Assembly: GCF_032854445.1 (NCBI RefSeq)
Contig: NC_088305.1
Coordinates: forward strand, 1,929,001 to 1,993,000
DNA from: Liolophura sinensis
Lineage: Eukaryota; Mollusca; Polyplacophora; Chitonida; Chitonidae
Direction: 5' to 3'
DNA: 64,000 bases
Shown: positions 23,841-35,299 of the stretch, piece by piece
Numbering within the stretch: position 1 is the stretch's first letter
How the letters are laid out: each line of letters begins with the position of its first letter
The notes under the pieces: model-generated
Told to the model about the DNA's origin: nothing
The model's database searches: none
The model's input: only the letters and a program-made list of their open reading frames with translations
Made by a program: the position numbers and the translations under genes

Positions 23841-24403
23841 CATGGACAGAGCATAGATTCTGTGTCACTGACCATCCACAAGCCATCAAAGAACAGTAAA
23901 ATATACAGATTTTGACAAACGGGTTGTGTGCCTTCCAAGAACACTATATACAGGCTTTGATAAGCTGGTGTATACGTAAACTGAGGTAATGTAAGATTTT
24001 CTTATTTTGCATGCTTCCTTTCTTGCTAGTTTGCCTGCGCACTTAAACGAGTAGGATCTGTGGCAGGTACCTGACGATAAGAGGGCCTTACCTGCCAAGT
24101 TAAGGCAACAGATTATCCTGAGCTTTCAGCTGTCACTCATCTATAACCTTACGCGATACATGTTGTACAGAAATTGATGCTTCAATAATTCTTTTATACA
24201 CCTGTGAAATATACAACTTAATCATTTTTCCCTTTCACTGAAAGATCTTGAGCTTGTGCGTTTTCATACTTGCATGCATAATAATAAAAAAAAAAAAACA
24301 CTGCTGGTATTAAAATCATTGAACATAGATTGCACTTAAAAGTATATATATGCCAGCTTAAAACATTGAAAAGGTTTAGAGCATTTGCCTTTATCACTAG
24401 GCT
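23841..24403. other. No gene seen
   Basis: The stretch includes an A run near 24285-24298. A 70-codon minus-strand frame (23886-24098) has no recognisable family. Confidence 0.45.
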
Positions 24404-24634
24404 ACCCTAATTTTTCCACCTTTTTGCATATGAAAGAGCAACTTTCAGTGCAATCTGTGCATATTTTTATTTGATCTTGGAGACAAAACTACATTGGTTG
24501 GATTGACCAATTTTAAGGGCTTCACAAAAAGTTTAAGTTTATCAGTCTGAGAATATCACAGAATAATGCCTTCAGAATATGCTTGAATAAATACATGGAC
24601 TTGCAAACATGCGAAAAAGTGGAAGAATTACAGT
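24404..24634 (+). mobile_element. MITE family A, copy 6 (best-preserved copy)
   Basis: Left end CCCTAATTTTTCCACCTTTT (then TGCATATG) pairs with right end CATGCGAAAAAGTGGAAGAA (then TTACAGT) as imperfect terminal inverted repeats of roughly 24-28 bp. Internal blocks are AGAGCAACTTTCAGTGCAAT, TTGATCTTGGAGACAAAACT, TTGGTTGGATTGACCAATTT, ATAATGCCTTCAGAATATGC and TTGAATAAATACATGGACTT. The length is about 231 bp and there is no coding capacity. I could not determine a convincing target-site duplication. Confidence 0.92.
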
Positions 24635-24669
24635 CCATGAGAATGATTTCATACAAGCTGTAGCACTGT

Positions 24670-24750
24670 CGACGTACTGGCCATGTAAGAGACGTACTGG
24701 CCATGTAAGAGACGTACTGGCCATGTAAGAGACGTACTGGCCATGTAAGA
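24670..24750. repeat. Perfect minisatellite, 20 bp unit, 4 copies
   Basis: GACGTACTGGCCATGTAAGA occurs four times with no visible substitution. It starts about 35 bp beyond the end of a family A MITE. Lack of divergence implies recent expansion. Confidence 0.95.
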
Positions 24751-24819
24751 ATGGTGTCGAGTTTTACCATCTTTGACAGCTCCCATGAGATCAGACGATT
24801 GTCATCAAAAGACTAGGGT

Positions 24820-25030
24820 CATGACGGCTGGTATCCAGCTGGCAGAGCGATCTAAAAGGCTCTCCCTGAAGGCTGACGTCAGTCCTTGATTAATGGGGTT
24901 GTGTGTTTGAGTCGTGAGGTCGCACTGCTTCAGCTTCAGCCTGGCGATTAATTTTTCTGCAGGAAGCTTCTCCGTAGGTTTCCTCTACATAGACCTGAGG
25001 GCCGTTTGATGATGGAAGTGAAATTGGACA
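24820..25030 (+). mobile_element. Possible tRNA-derived SINE, third type
   Basis: GGTATCCAGCTGGCAGAGCG resembles an A-box region and GTGTTTGAGTCGTGAGGTCG a B-box region. Downstream GGAAGCTTCTCCGTAGGTTT and GATGATGGAAGTGAAA loosely recall the body of family 1. No second copy is in the window, so this is tentative. Confidence 0.35.
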
Positions 25031-25681
25031 TGTACATTAACAAAGAATCATTAAATAGATAACTGTTCTGTACTTTTGATTTATATCTCTCCCCATTAAC
25101 CATCTGACAGCCGTTTGTTGATGTAGATGAAGTTTGAAGTTTAGCCACAAATCTAATACATAAAAACCTCGGTAATATCCAACTTTAAGTTTCAGAAAAC
25201 ATAAACATTGCAAAAGTTCATATGAAAGACTTAGAAACAGTTCATTATATATATGGTCTTCAGTATTTTTTTTATATTTCTTGAATGAGAATAACATATT
25301 TGAAAATAACATTTGTATGATGGGTAGTTGGGACCTCCTGTCCTCTTGGCATATATTGTCTTTGTGTAATGTTAAAAATGAGTGTTTGACACATTTTTGA
25401 TGAAGATTTTTCTTCTAGAATTAAGTCTTTTTAGCTAACAAATATGTTCAGCCTGAATCTGGATCATATTTATATTAAAAAATATTAATGAGCAGACTTG
25501 AAAATAACTTTTCAGGCTTTTTTATCTGATGTTTGCTTACTTGTTTTCTTCTTCTTTGATATTCATCCACTCAGAAACTCAAAAGTTTGCTATAGATAAT
25601 AGTTTTCAGTTGGTAATTCCAAGCTGACCTCCATGGAAGAGGGGAGCGTTGTGGATTGTAGTGAAGACCAAAACTATGATA

Positions 25682-25894
25682 TACCTTAATTCTTTATCTC
25701 ACATATGAAAGAGCAACTCTCACAGCAATTTATGCACATTTACAGTTAGATTTTGGAGACAAAAGCACATCAGCTGGATTTCACATTTTCAGGGCTCCAC
25801 TAAAAGTATAATTTTATCACTTAACACAGAATGATGCCTTCAGAATGTACTTGAATAAACCGCTTAGAAAACAAAGAAGGTTGAATTACTGTAA
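25682..25894 (+). mobile_element. MITE family A, copy 7
   Basis: TACCTTAATTCTTTATCTCA at the left, then ATATGAAAGAGCAACTCTCA, GATTTTGGAGACAAAAGCAC, TAAAAGTATAATTTTATCAC and TGATGCCTTCAGAATGTACT, ending GAAGGTTGAATTACTGTAA. It is full length but has lost a few bases in the 3' terminal repeat. Confidence 0.9.
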
Positions 25895-26838
25895 GTCAGT
25901 ATTGTCAAAACAGTAATGCTTATTCAGTCAGTACTTATTCAGACAGTTGACTGTCAGCTTCTGTTTTGTCACCTTAGTCTTATCAAAAACCTCATGGTGC
26001 TTCTTGTGTGAACAAATTAAACTTTTACAAATCTATTTTCTTCTTTTAGGAAGGGCTAGGCAACAGGGGAGCGGAAAATAAAATATCTAAAATTGGAATG
26101 AAATATGAAACTGAAAACTTTTGTTTTTTTTGTCTGATCTCCATGAGTTTTCAAGGCCTTCTTATCATGTAAATATCTCTTCAACAGGAAAAAATGCTGG
26201 AATAGTCTTTCCAGAATTTCAGAAAATAGCAGTTTTCCGCAGATTAAATGATTTTCATTTTTTTTTTTTAGTTTTGTCCCCTCCGACAGCATTGAAAAAA
26301 GATTTTTTGGCCCATAAAATAACAATTAAAATTGGCGTGGCCTTTTAGGTAACTTGAGGTTGGAATAAGACATGGTTGTGTGCACAAGAAAAATAATAAA
26401 CAGTATAACAGTTAATGTAGGTAAGGCTTAAAGCCAGCTAGCCATGACGACCTTCTCCATGACAAGATAAGATCTGACTGCATGCCCTGGGGCATGTTGC
26501 AAGAAGACATCCGTACACAACTACTGCTAATCGCATCAAAACGGGTGTCTTGTTTTTTTTGTCTCCTCAGCTGAAGGGTATTTTGATTGTTAACGTTTAC
26601 TACGTACTGTACAGTTAGGCCTGCGGTAGCTCTTGTGTAATGGTTGCATTCTGTCGAGTGTGTACAGCGTATAATGTAGAGCTTTCGACATTTCTGTGTC
26701 TTTGACTTTTGTGTACAATGATGTATGCCTTTAAATTCAGATGATGTAATTAAGTGTTATATGCCGTAGAACACCTGTCACCTTTCTGCACATGTATTTC
26801 ATGGGTTTTTATTTTTTCTAGGAGATAATTTACTATTC
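25895..26838. other. No gene seen
   Basis: Two overlapping frames on opposite strands (26056-26325 minus, 89 codons; 26121-26348 plus, 75 codons) are Phe/Lys-rich because of T and A runs; neither is recognisable. Confidence 0.45.
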
Positions 26839-26839
26839 T

Positions 26840-27054
26840 GATTCCTGAACCTCTTCACATGTAAAAGAACAACTGAAAGTGCAGTTTGTGGACATTTTTG
26901 AACTGATTTTGGAGACAAAACTACATTTGTTGGATTGACCAATTTCAGGGCTTTGCAAAGAGTATAATTATATCAGTCTATGGAAACTAATACCTTCAGA
27001 GTATGTTTGAAAAACACCTTACAATACAGGCAAAAAGCTTGAAGAATTATAGTT
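26840..27054 (+). mobile_element. MITE family A, copy 8
   Basis: TGATTCCTGAACCTCTTCAC at the left, then GATTTTGGAGACAAAACTAC, GGATTGACCAATTTCAGGGC and ACCTTCAGAGTATGTTTGAA, ending AAAAGCTTGAAGAATTATAG. Terminal repeats are imperfect but recognisable. Confidence 0.9.
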
Positions 27055-28083
27055 ACATACATGTATAAGATTTGGACTTGCAGAATTTCTATACAGGCAA
27101 GTCTTTACCGGGAGAAATCTTTGGTCTGTATTCTTTACCCTGTTTGTCCTTTACTTGTGGTTATGGACATTTGATGTCGCAGCAATTTTTGTAATAAACT
27201 TGTAATTATTGTACAAGTATTGTACTTGTACACTTATGCTTTCCAAACAGCTGCCTGCAGTTTTTATTTCTTACCACCATGAGTAATACCTACATGTATG
27301 TGTGCAAAGTTATGAAAATCCACTTGGTATAATCATCATGTATAAACAGACCTCAGAATTAGCAATGTACCCTTTCTTGGTTGCCCGTCACTCAACAGGC
27401 AATGAATACTTGCCCATGCATATGCACATACACTGTAAATAACAGGTGTGTTAAACAAAACGCTTTATAAACACAGTTCTGTCCCCACTTTAAAAGCGCT
27501 TAATCGCCACACTTGTGAACACATGTCATGTTTTTAGCCTAAATGCAAAGGATTTTGATTTTAAACTGAAAATGCATTTCAGGGAAGTGTTTTGAAATGA
27601 AAAATGTTTTCTAGACTTCACACAGGAGACTCCTGGTCATATGCAAATTCCAGAAATAACCAAGAATAGATTAGAAATATACTCTATTGTAAAGGATTAT
27701 TCTTCAAGTAAACACTAATTTGTTGTTTTGCATAGACTTTTTGTGTCACCAGCAGCCAGATCACTTTCTTTGACATGATTTGAGTCTCTGATGGTCACAA
27801 GTTTAGACCTCTCCTGTGGTTTAGTTTTGATGCAAGTCATCTTTTCATCGTCCATGACATTGTGAAAAAAAGACAGTATTTATAAGAAATCATATCAGAA
27901 CCCACAGCCTTTGTTATATTCACTTATTTACCAAACTAACACAGGATAAGGAGCTGTTGTATCTGCTCAATAGTGCCAAGTAAATCTGAATCCGTGTGAC
28001 AGTCAGATTTGTTACCAGGTTTATGAGCACCAAGATCAGTGATCTGTGACAGGTTAACAGTAACAACGGCTTCACTTATCTGA
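27055..28083. other. No gene seen
   Basis: AT-rich unique sequence with no frame, SINE or MITE that I can support. GTACAAGTATTGTACTTGTA near 27211-27231 is a short near-palindrome. Confidence 0.45.
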
Positions 28084-29333
28084 GCCATGGTGTATCCCAC
28101 TCAGCCATGATGTATCCCACTCATCCCCGATGTATCCCACTCAGCCCTGATGTATCCCACTCAGCCCTGATGTATCCCACTCAGCCGTGGTGTATCCCAC
28201 TCAGCCATGGCGTATCCCACTCAGCCATGGCGTGTCCCACTCAGCCATGATGTATCCCACTGAGCCACGATGTATCCCACTGAGCCCTGATGTATCCCAC
28301 TGAGCCATGGTGTATCCCACTGAGCCATGAGGTATCCCACTGAGCCATGAGGTATCCCACTCAGCCTGATGTATCCCACTCAGCCCTGATGTATCCCACT
28401 CAGCCATGATGTATCCCACTCAGCCATGATATATCCCACTCAGCCTGATGTATCCCAATGAGCCATGATGTATCCCACTGAGCCATGAGGTATCCCACTG
28501 AGCCATGATGTATCCCACTCAGCCTGATGTATCCCACTCAGCCCTGATGTATCCCACTCAGCCCTGATGTATCCCACTCAGCCATGATGTATCCCAATCA
28601 GCCATGATATATCCCACTCAGCCTGATGTATCCCAATGAGCCATGATGTATCCCACTCAGCCTGATGTATCCCACTCAGCCACGATGTATCCCACTCAGC
28701 CACGATGTATCCCACTCAGCCCTGATGTATCCCACTGAGCCATGAGGTATCCCACGGAGCCATGATGTATCCCACTCAGCCTGATGTATCCCACTCAGCC
28801 ATGATGTATCCCACTGAGCCATGATGTATCCCACTGAGCCATGATGTATCCCACTCAGCCCTGATGTATCCCACTCAGCCATTATGTATCCCACTCAGCC
28901 ATGATGTATCCCACTCAGCCATGATGTATCCCACTCAGCCATGATGTATCCCACTCAGCCATGATGTATCCCACTCAGCCCCGATGTATCCCACTGAGCT
29001 CTGATGATGTATCCCACTGAGCCATGATGTATCCCACTCAGCCCAGATGTATCCCACTCAGCCCCAATGTATCCCACTGAGCCATGGCGTATCCCACTCA
29101 GCCATGATGTATCCCACTCAACCCTGATGTATCCATCTGAGCTATGAGCCCTGATGATGTATCCCACTGAGCTTTGATGATGTATCCCACTGAGCTCTGA
29201 TGATGTATCCCACTGAGCTCTGATGATGTATCCCACTGAGCTATGAGCCGTGATGTATCCCACTGAGAAATGGTGTATCCCTATGAGCCATGATGTATCC
29301 CACTGAGCCTTGATGTATCCCACTGAGACACAT
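28084..29333. repeat. Large minisatellite, 20 bp unit, about 62 copies (1.25 kb)
   Basis: TGATGTATCCCACTCAGCCA is repeated. Main variants are CACTGAGCC, CACTCAGCCTG (one base short), GGTATCCC and, toward the 3' end, longer units with GAGCTCTGATGA. A block beginning TCAGCCTGAT at 28361 recurs at 28519 with the same following variants, so segments of about 160-180 bp have been copied within the array. Minus-strand frames of 72-122 codons with WDTSWLSGIHHGSVGYIMAQ-like periodicity are a consequence of the repeat: 20 is not a multiple of three, so the predicted peptide repeats every 20 residues. They have no independent support. Confidence 0.97.
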
Positions 29334-29725
29334 CATTTGTACCAATCTGAATAAACCTTTTTGGCCGTGAAGCAAATAAAGTGTCATGGATTAAAACACT
29401 TTGACCATACCCCACTATACATACACTTTTTACCAATTATATAATAAACAGTTTCTACACGCTTGGAAAGCATTTCAAATGAAAATCCTATAGTGTTTTC
29501 TGTCAGGACACAAAAGAGTCTAGTGTATTTACTTCATTATAGCATGTTGCCGTATTGATGTTGGGATCCATAGTGCCTGAACCAGACTGCGTGAAATGTT
29601 ACCCCTTCATAATAGGATTGAGTCCATAAAGCATGTCCTACACCAAATCACTGGTGAACCATGCATGTCTGACCAAAGCCTTTGGGTCGATCCAGCATGT
29701 TGCTGTTGAGATGCAGTGAGAAGGG
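29334..29725. other. No gene seen
   Basis: Unique AT-rich sequence between two repeats; no motif recognised. Confidence 0.45.
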
Positions 29726-29886
29726 TTTGTACATGTACAAGTCAGTCTGTGTGTTCCACGTGGATGTGTGTACTGAACCCTGCAGTGTGTGTAGGGACTG
29801 CTGGGTTTTGGTACATGTACAAGTCAGTCTGTGTGTTCCACGTGGATGTGTGTACTGAACCCTGCAGTGTGTGTAGGGACTGCTGG
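29726..29886. repeat. Two-copy direct tandem repeat, 82 bp period
   Basis: GTACATGTACAAGTCAGTCT recurs at 29730 and 29812, and the copies stay matched through TGTTCCACGTGGATGTGTGT and CCCTGCAGTGTGTGTAGGGA. The two units look almost identical. Each carries two palindromes, GTACATGTAC and CCACGTGG (an E-box-like core). Confidence 0.95.
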
Positions 29887-30051
29887 AAGTTTTACTAATG
29901 TATATCTGTGGGTATCTATGTACCTACTGATCTGTGGGTGTATACAGAGGGTGTAGACCCAGGGGTTTGGATCTGTGCAATGTCAGTCTAACACTGGAGG
30001 TGTATAGCCTGGTCCAGCAACTGGGGTACATACATGTGCTTGTCGCTTTTT

Positions 30052-30097
30052 TGAGAGAAAGAGAGAGAGAGAACAGAGAGAGAAAGAGAGAGGAAAG
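30052..30097. repeat. GA-rich microsatellite
   Basis: An imperfect GAGAGAAAGAGA tract. The Arg/Glu-rich plus-strand frame crossing it (29934-30230) is largely a product of this composition. That frame happens to end at CAGGTAAGT, a consensus splice donor, near 30226. Confidence 0.9.
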
Positions 30098-30830
30098 GTA
30101 TTTGAACAACAAGCCAAAACTGGTTATAATCTGTGGTGGTGAAGTAGAGGTAATTCACAGACTGGCATGCCTTCATCTTGTTTGCCTAGTTAAAGAGAGC
30201 CGAAGTTGTATGCATCACAATGTCAGGTAAGTGTTCTAGCTTATGTCTACATGTTACTGTACTTATCATGTATATCATGATATTTGTGCCACTAATTCAT
30301 TCACCTGTGGTATTCTATGCAGGTACCTTGCACTTTGGTAAGAATTAATTAGCTATATTTAAGGCGACATCAGTGTTAATTGTTACTTTTATGAGCAGAA
30401 TAAATCTTTTTCAGTGACAGAGGAGAGTATAAAAAACACAGTAAAAATTTGAAAATCATCTAATTTGTAGAAAATGTGACATTATTTCCTGTTGAAAACA
30501 TATTTACATGATCAGAATGCCTAGAAAAATGGAAAAATCCTGAAAACATGCTGATTAGACAAAATAAAAAAGTGGCTTTTTTGGATTTTTTAGATTGAGT
30601 TCACCTGTAAAACACAAAGTAAAATTGAGGAAAAATATCTGAAAGGTGTATTACTTCAGCTTACTTATCAACAGCCAGCTGGTTTCAGTTATCTAGAAAT
30701 GCATCCCCGTCAAACTGAGTTTTAAATGAAAGTGAGTTAGCTTAGTAAGCCAGTTTTCATCAGTGAGTTTTCTAGGTTGATGATAATTTCCAAACACTAA
30801 TTAACTACCTGAGCATGTACTATAAATCTT

Positions 30831-30945
30831 CACAACATTCAACCTCTAAAGCACTCTTTCAGTGGAATTTAGGCACAGTTATTATGAAAATGGCCACAAA
30901 AAATGATATGTGTGTGTCACTAAAGATGAAAGCTTCCTAAAACTG
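30831..30945 (+). mobile_element. MITE family B, copy 1 (left half), merging into a minisatellite
   Basis: TTTCAGTGGAATTTAGGCAC, a TTATTATGAAAATGG block and GTGTGTCACTAAAGATGAAA followed by TCCTAAAACTGC match the reverse complement of the element at 48607-48805 (TTTTCAGTGGAATTATGCAC, GTGTCACTAAAGACGCAA). The element then passes directly into the 31 bp array. Confidence 0.75.
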
Positions 30946-31540
30946 CGCTAGTATCAGGACAACACATTGGTTACTGTGTTAGTATCAGGACAACACATTG
31001 GTTACTGCGCTAGTATCAGGACAACACATTGGTTACTGTGCTAGTATCAGGACAACACATTGGTTACTGTGCTAGTATCAGGACAACACATTGTTTACTG
31101 CGTTAGTATCAGGACAACACATTGGTTACTGTGCTAGTATCAGGACAACACATTGGTTACTGCGCTAGTATCAGGACAACACATTGGTTACTGTGCTAGT
31201 ATCAGGACAACACATTGGTTACTGCGCTAGTATCTGGACAACACATTGTTTACTGCATTAGTATCAGGACAACACATTGGGTACTGTGCTAGTATCAGGG
31301 AGAGCACATTGGTTACTGCACTGGTATCAGGACAACACTTTGGTTACTGCGCTAGTATCAGGACAACGCATTGGTTACTGCGCTAGTATCAGGACAACAC
31401 ATTGGTTACTGTGCTAGTATCAGGACAACGCATTGGTTACTGGGCTAGTATCAGGACAACACATTGGTTACTGCGCTAGTATCAGGACATTGGTTACTGC
31501 GCTAGTATCAGGACATTGGTTACTGTGCTAGCATCAGGAC
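30942..31540. repeat. Minisatellite, 31 bp unit, about 19 copies, apparently derived from MITE B
   Basis: GCTAGTATCAGGACAACACA followed by TTGGTTACTGT repeats at 31 bp. Near the 3' end, units are shortened by loss of ACAAC ACA (GGACATTGG). The monomer core TATCAGGA...ACACATTGGTTACTG resembles the family B interior TATCAGAATGTGTGAAAACA followed by TTGGTCGC. Together with the adjoining B sequence at 30831, this suggests the unit arose from the element. Confidence 0.93.
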
Positions 31541-31970
31541 GCAAGCTGGTGGACTCATTGTTCGGCTTCACAGGTAATTTGATGTGTTTTGAGAGCTTTT
31601 CCGTGCATGTTATTGATTAAACTTCACTTTTCAAGTTCTACACAGGTGTGCATCAAGCAACTGTTCCCTGTTGTCACTGCTTGAGCTTACCAAGTTTCTA
31701 CCTGTGTATAAAGCTACAGGAGAAAGAATGTTTTTTTCTTCTTTTTTTATGTAATAGAAACCCGGCCGGTGTGAGGTGAGCGCAAACTGTGTTGTGGTAA
31801 AAATAGGGAAAATTGTGAAGTTCTGCTGTTGTGCCTGGGGTAACCGACACCATTGTCAATATGGAAGGCATTCTGTTGCTCACAAGCACTGTTGTACCAG
31901 CATGATCAGGAGCCTGGGGATCCTGTGGGGAAGTTATGGTGTAATCAGGCTCAGGGATTGCAAGGCACGT
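31541..31970. other. No gene seen
   Basis: The stretch between two arrays holds two opposite-strand frames of 63-66 codons without recognisable features. Confidence 0.45.
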
Positions 31971-31971
31971 G

Positions 31972-32585
31972 GATAATGGTCATTGGGGGTAAACAAACGT
32001 GGGGATAGACAGGCACAGGGATAAACAAACATGGGGTATACAAATGTAGGGATCAACAGGTGTAGGGATAAACTGGGGATTAACAGACAACTATAAACAG
32101 GCATGGGGATTAACAAACATGGGGGATTAATAGACATGGATAACCAGCGTGGGGATTAACAGGGAAAAACAAACATGGGGATTTAATATACAAGGATGAT
32201 CAAATATGGGGATTAACAGGCACAGGGATAAACAACCACGGGGATTAACAGCAATAGGGATAAACAAGCATGGGGATTAACAGCATTAGGGATAAACTAG
32301 CATGGGGATTAACATGCACAGGGATAAACAAGCATGGAGATTAACAGGCGCAGAGAAAAACAAGCATGGAGATTAACAGGCACAGGGAAAAACAAGCATG
32401 GAGATTAACAGGCACAGGGGAAAACAAGCGTGGGGATATAACAGGCACAGGGATAAACAAGCATGGGGTTATAACATGCACAGGGATAAACAAGCATGGG
32501 GATTAACGGGGATAAACAGGCATGGGGATTAACAGGGATAAACAAGCATGGGGATTAACAGGCACAGGGATAAACAAGCACTGAA
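31972..32585. repeat. Degenerate minisatellite, unit about 31 bp, about 20 copies
   Basis: CACAGGGATAAACAAGCATG followed by GGGATTAACAGG, with many length variants (shorter AACGGGGATAAACAGG units, substitutions of GGAGATTAAC). Two short motifs, GGGATAAACAAG and GGGATTAACAGG, alternate and are themselves related, so the unit probably began as a dimer of a GGGATWAACA-type sequence of about 15-16 bp. Confidence 0.9.
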
Positions 32586-34120
32586 CATTGAACTTGATTT
32601 AATTCCATATGCACATGGAATAGTAGATACAGAATAAAAGGCACAAGGATTAACAGCCACATCGGGAAGTAAACACAGGTTGTATTATGTGCACAGCGAT
32701 TGATTATTAATATGCCAGTGGAAATTTCCTGGAGCTTTGTATGCCCATTTTCTGTCAAGCTGCAAAATACATGTGGATTAAATACATGTGGATTTTAAAA
32801 GTCCAGGTCTTTGTTCTAGGCAGGTATCTTTGTAATTCAGAGGATGTTCCGCACCATTTGTTTTCCAGGTTCCGCTAAGAATCGGGGAAAACTTCGTTTA
32901 GAATCATTTGCGCCAGGTTGTTGAATAAAAGATGATAGTTTCTTGGTTTTCTAGGACGTTGAGGCCATGTTGATAGATATCAAGTAGAATGGATATGCGT
33001 ACAGGTGACCCAGAGATGCTGGGAATAACGATTCATCATATCGTTAGTGTCACACTGGGCACACTAGGGTATAAGACGTCGAGAAGATAATGTGTATATC
33101 ATGTACGGGTTCTTCGTTTTTGCATTTCCATGTACATGGATGCGTCTTTGGAATATAGCGTGTTCCATTTCACAAGTGTCTTATCTGACGAGGGCTGGGA
33201 AAGCCAAAATATTGATCAGCTTTCTGGTTGTGGACAAGCTGTTTCCATGTACGCTATACAGTACCTGAGTGGACATACGCATCATTAAAGGAAAATTCAG
33301 CTATTTGAGGATTAGGCTTTTGTAGTACTGAAAAAGTTTCTATTGATGTGTTCCTATTGGACAGTCATATTGCGGTCAAACTGGCTGCAAGTTAAACCAG
33401 CTGAACTTTACCTGTGTGAATAGAGTATGAGTTACGGTTGGCATTCATTACAACCTGACAGAAGATTAAAGCTCATTCTGCCAACTGATATTCTTCTTTA
33501 ATTCTGTTCTTCTTTAACTCATTTCCTTCTTCCTAGATATCTGCTAATTGATTTATTAGTTTGTGCAGAAATGGGTTAGCTGACATTACCACATATCTCT
33601 TTTTCAGCCTCCATGTAATTGTATGCACCATCTGTAAACCTGCCAAATGCTGACAACTTAAGGAGGTACAGATAACTCACTCAAATGCCTTTGATCATTA
33701 CAAGGTCATTGCACTCACAGAATGTCTTGAATTGTCATGAAATAAAAGTTCCAGTCATGAACTGTTAAAAATTTGGAAAATTTTGGGAATAGTCATGAAT
33801 TTTCTTTTGTTTTTTCTGAGTGTCCACATGTGTATAAACAGGTATTTACTAGTAGCAGTGTTATGACTTTCATTGAAGGTATGGTCATCAGTGGATTTCT
33901 TTACTATATTGCCTGGTGATGATGGTGACCAACACATCTGAGCTCCATTGTTTTACATTGTTAAATGGTGTTTTTAAATGCAAATCAATATTATCCCTTG
34001 TATTGGGAGAAGTCCTGAATTTTCATCATATTTGATCGTGAAAAAGTGTAGAAACCCATGCATTTTTGTTTTAAATATCTGTTACAAGCGTGTCCTTAAG
34101 TTGTGAATGAGTGTACCATT
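32586..34120. other. No gene seen
   Basis: Includes CATGAATTTTC and GTCATGAACTGTTAAAAATT phrases near 33730-33810 that are echoed near 34010-34030, possibly fragments of one dispersed repeat. No supported coding frame. Confidence 0.4.
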
Positions 34121-34123
34121 GTT

Positions 34124-34250
34124 TGTCAACTTTGTGGATCTGCCAGATTTTACCTACACAATGTCAACTTTGTGGATCTGCCAGATTTTATCTACACAGT
34201 GTCAACTTTGTGGATCTGCCAGATTTTGAATACACAATGACAACTGTGTG
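34124..34250. repeat. Minisatellite, 38 bp unit, 3.3 copies
   Basis: GTCAACTTTGTGGATCTGCC followed by AGATTTTACCTACACAAT, period 38 bp; the last unit is diverged. Confidence 0.92.
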
Positions 34251-34955
34251 GATTAGACAGTTCAGACTAATTGGTGATCACAAATTCCATAAAATGAAAT
34301 ATTAATAGATGTACATTATAGGGACATGTCGCCGTTCGTACGGAGCCTTGCGAAGCTTGAAATTTTAAAGGAATTACTTTTCAAGGCCTTGAAAACCAGG
34401 GATTGGGGGCGGCTGGGGGTGGGGGAGAGGTAGTTATAAGCCTGGAAAAGAATTGGAATTTGCACCACATAGAACCAGTCTTAGTGTGGAATATTTATCC
34501 TCGTAGCGTGGAAAATGTCAGTTTTGGGTCTGGAAAAAGCCTTGGAAAAGCTGGAAATTTGAATTCTTGCAAGTTCACAATCTGTTCAAAAACTCCTGGT
34601 TAACTGCAAGCATCACTCAGACAGCATCATGCAAGTTAAACCACAATTAATCAGTCAAACACTCAAAGTACCCAGGTGTTAACCCAGGTGTGAATGATGA
34701 GAAGATCAGAAACATGCAGTATACATCCATTGGCAGGGAGGTCTTAAAGCCTTCACGGCTCGACTCTGAGGAAAGGAAGCTTGACAAACTTCATGCCCTG
34801 ACAGGGTGCTCAGCTTTTGTAATTATGGTACTTTTGTACTGTCTGAGTTTACACTAGGGCACCCCAGTTAATTTAATTGCATGGTCAGTCCCCATGATCA
34901 AAGTCCTGTTGTGAGCTGGGTTGTGAGCGCTATAGCTACATGCATTTTTAAATAG
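34251..34955. other. No gene seen; GGAAAA-rich stretch
   Basis: Near 34370-34570 the words CTGGAAAA, TGGAAAAG and GTGGAAAATG recur irregularly on the plus strand. This is low-complexity or remnant dispersed repeat rather than a gene. Confidence 0.4.
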
Positions 34956-34956
34956 A

Positions 34957-35212
34957 GGGGGACCTCCGTGGCCAAAGGACACCGACCAATGCGGTCGCTG
35001 TGAGTTCAAGACCAGCTCATGCTGACTAAACAAGCTCATACTTCATAGGTGGGACGGCCTGCCAACAACCATGGATGGTCGTGGTTTCCTCTGGGCTCTA
35101 CCTGGTTTCCTCTGGGCTTAGTACCCGTTTCCTTTGACCATAATGCTGGCCACTGTCCGTATAAGTGAAATATCTTGAGTATGGCTTAAGGCAACAATCA
35201 TGTAAGTAAATA
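34957..35212 (+). mobile_element. SINE family 1, near full length with internal duplication
   Basis: GGGGGACCTCCGTGGCC head, a B-box-like GAGTTCAAGACCAGCTCATG, body CTGCCAACAACCATGGATGG, and a doubled CCTCTGGGCT block (ACCTGGTTTCCTCTGGGCTT follows an earlier GTTTCCTCTGGGCTCT). Then come CATAATGCTGGCCACTGTCC, ATAAGTGAAATATCTTGAGT and a short A-rich tail. The A-box region is shortened compared with the copy at 37439. Confidence 0.88.
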
Positions 35213-35227
35213 ACTTTAAATTAAAAT

Positions 35228-35280
35228 TTAGTATATATGTATATGTATATATATATATGTATATATATATATATGGTATA
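35228..35280. repeat. TA/TG microsatellite
   Basis: TATATATGTATATGTATATA-type tract directly after the SINE; such tracts often grow from SINE tails. Confidence 0.9.
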
Positions 35281-35299
35281 TGTATGGTGGGCATATCTA

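Noticed and set aside
28201-29323. Three minus-strand frames of 72-122 codons with Trp-Asp-Thr-Ser-Trp periodic peptides, which could look like a repeat protein.
   Set aside because: They exist only where 20 bp units happen to avoid the GGCTGA stop in a given frame, they start and stop within the array, and no unique flanking coding sequence is attached.
28084-29333. CRISPR-like array because of regularly repeated 20 bp sequence.
   Set aside because: Repeats are contiguous without unique spacers, and the rest of the window is animal-like noncoding DNA.
30090-30235. Plus-strand frame ending at a consensus splice donor CAGGTAAGT near 30226.
   Set aside because: The upstream frame runs through a GA microsatellite, no acceptor or family match is evident, and a 9-base donor match is expected about once per window this size.
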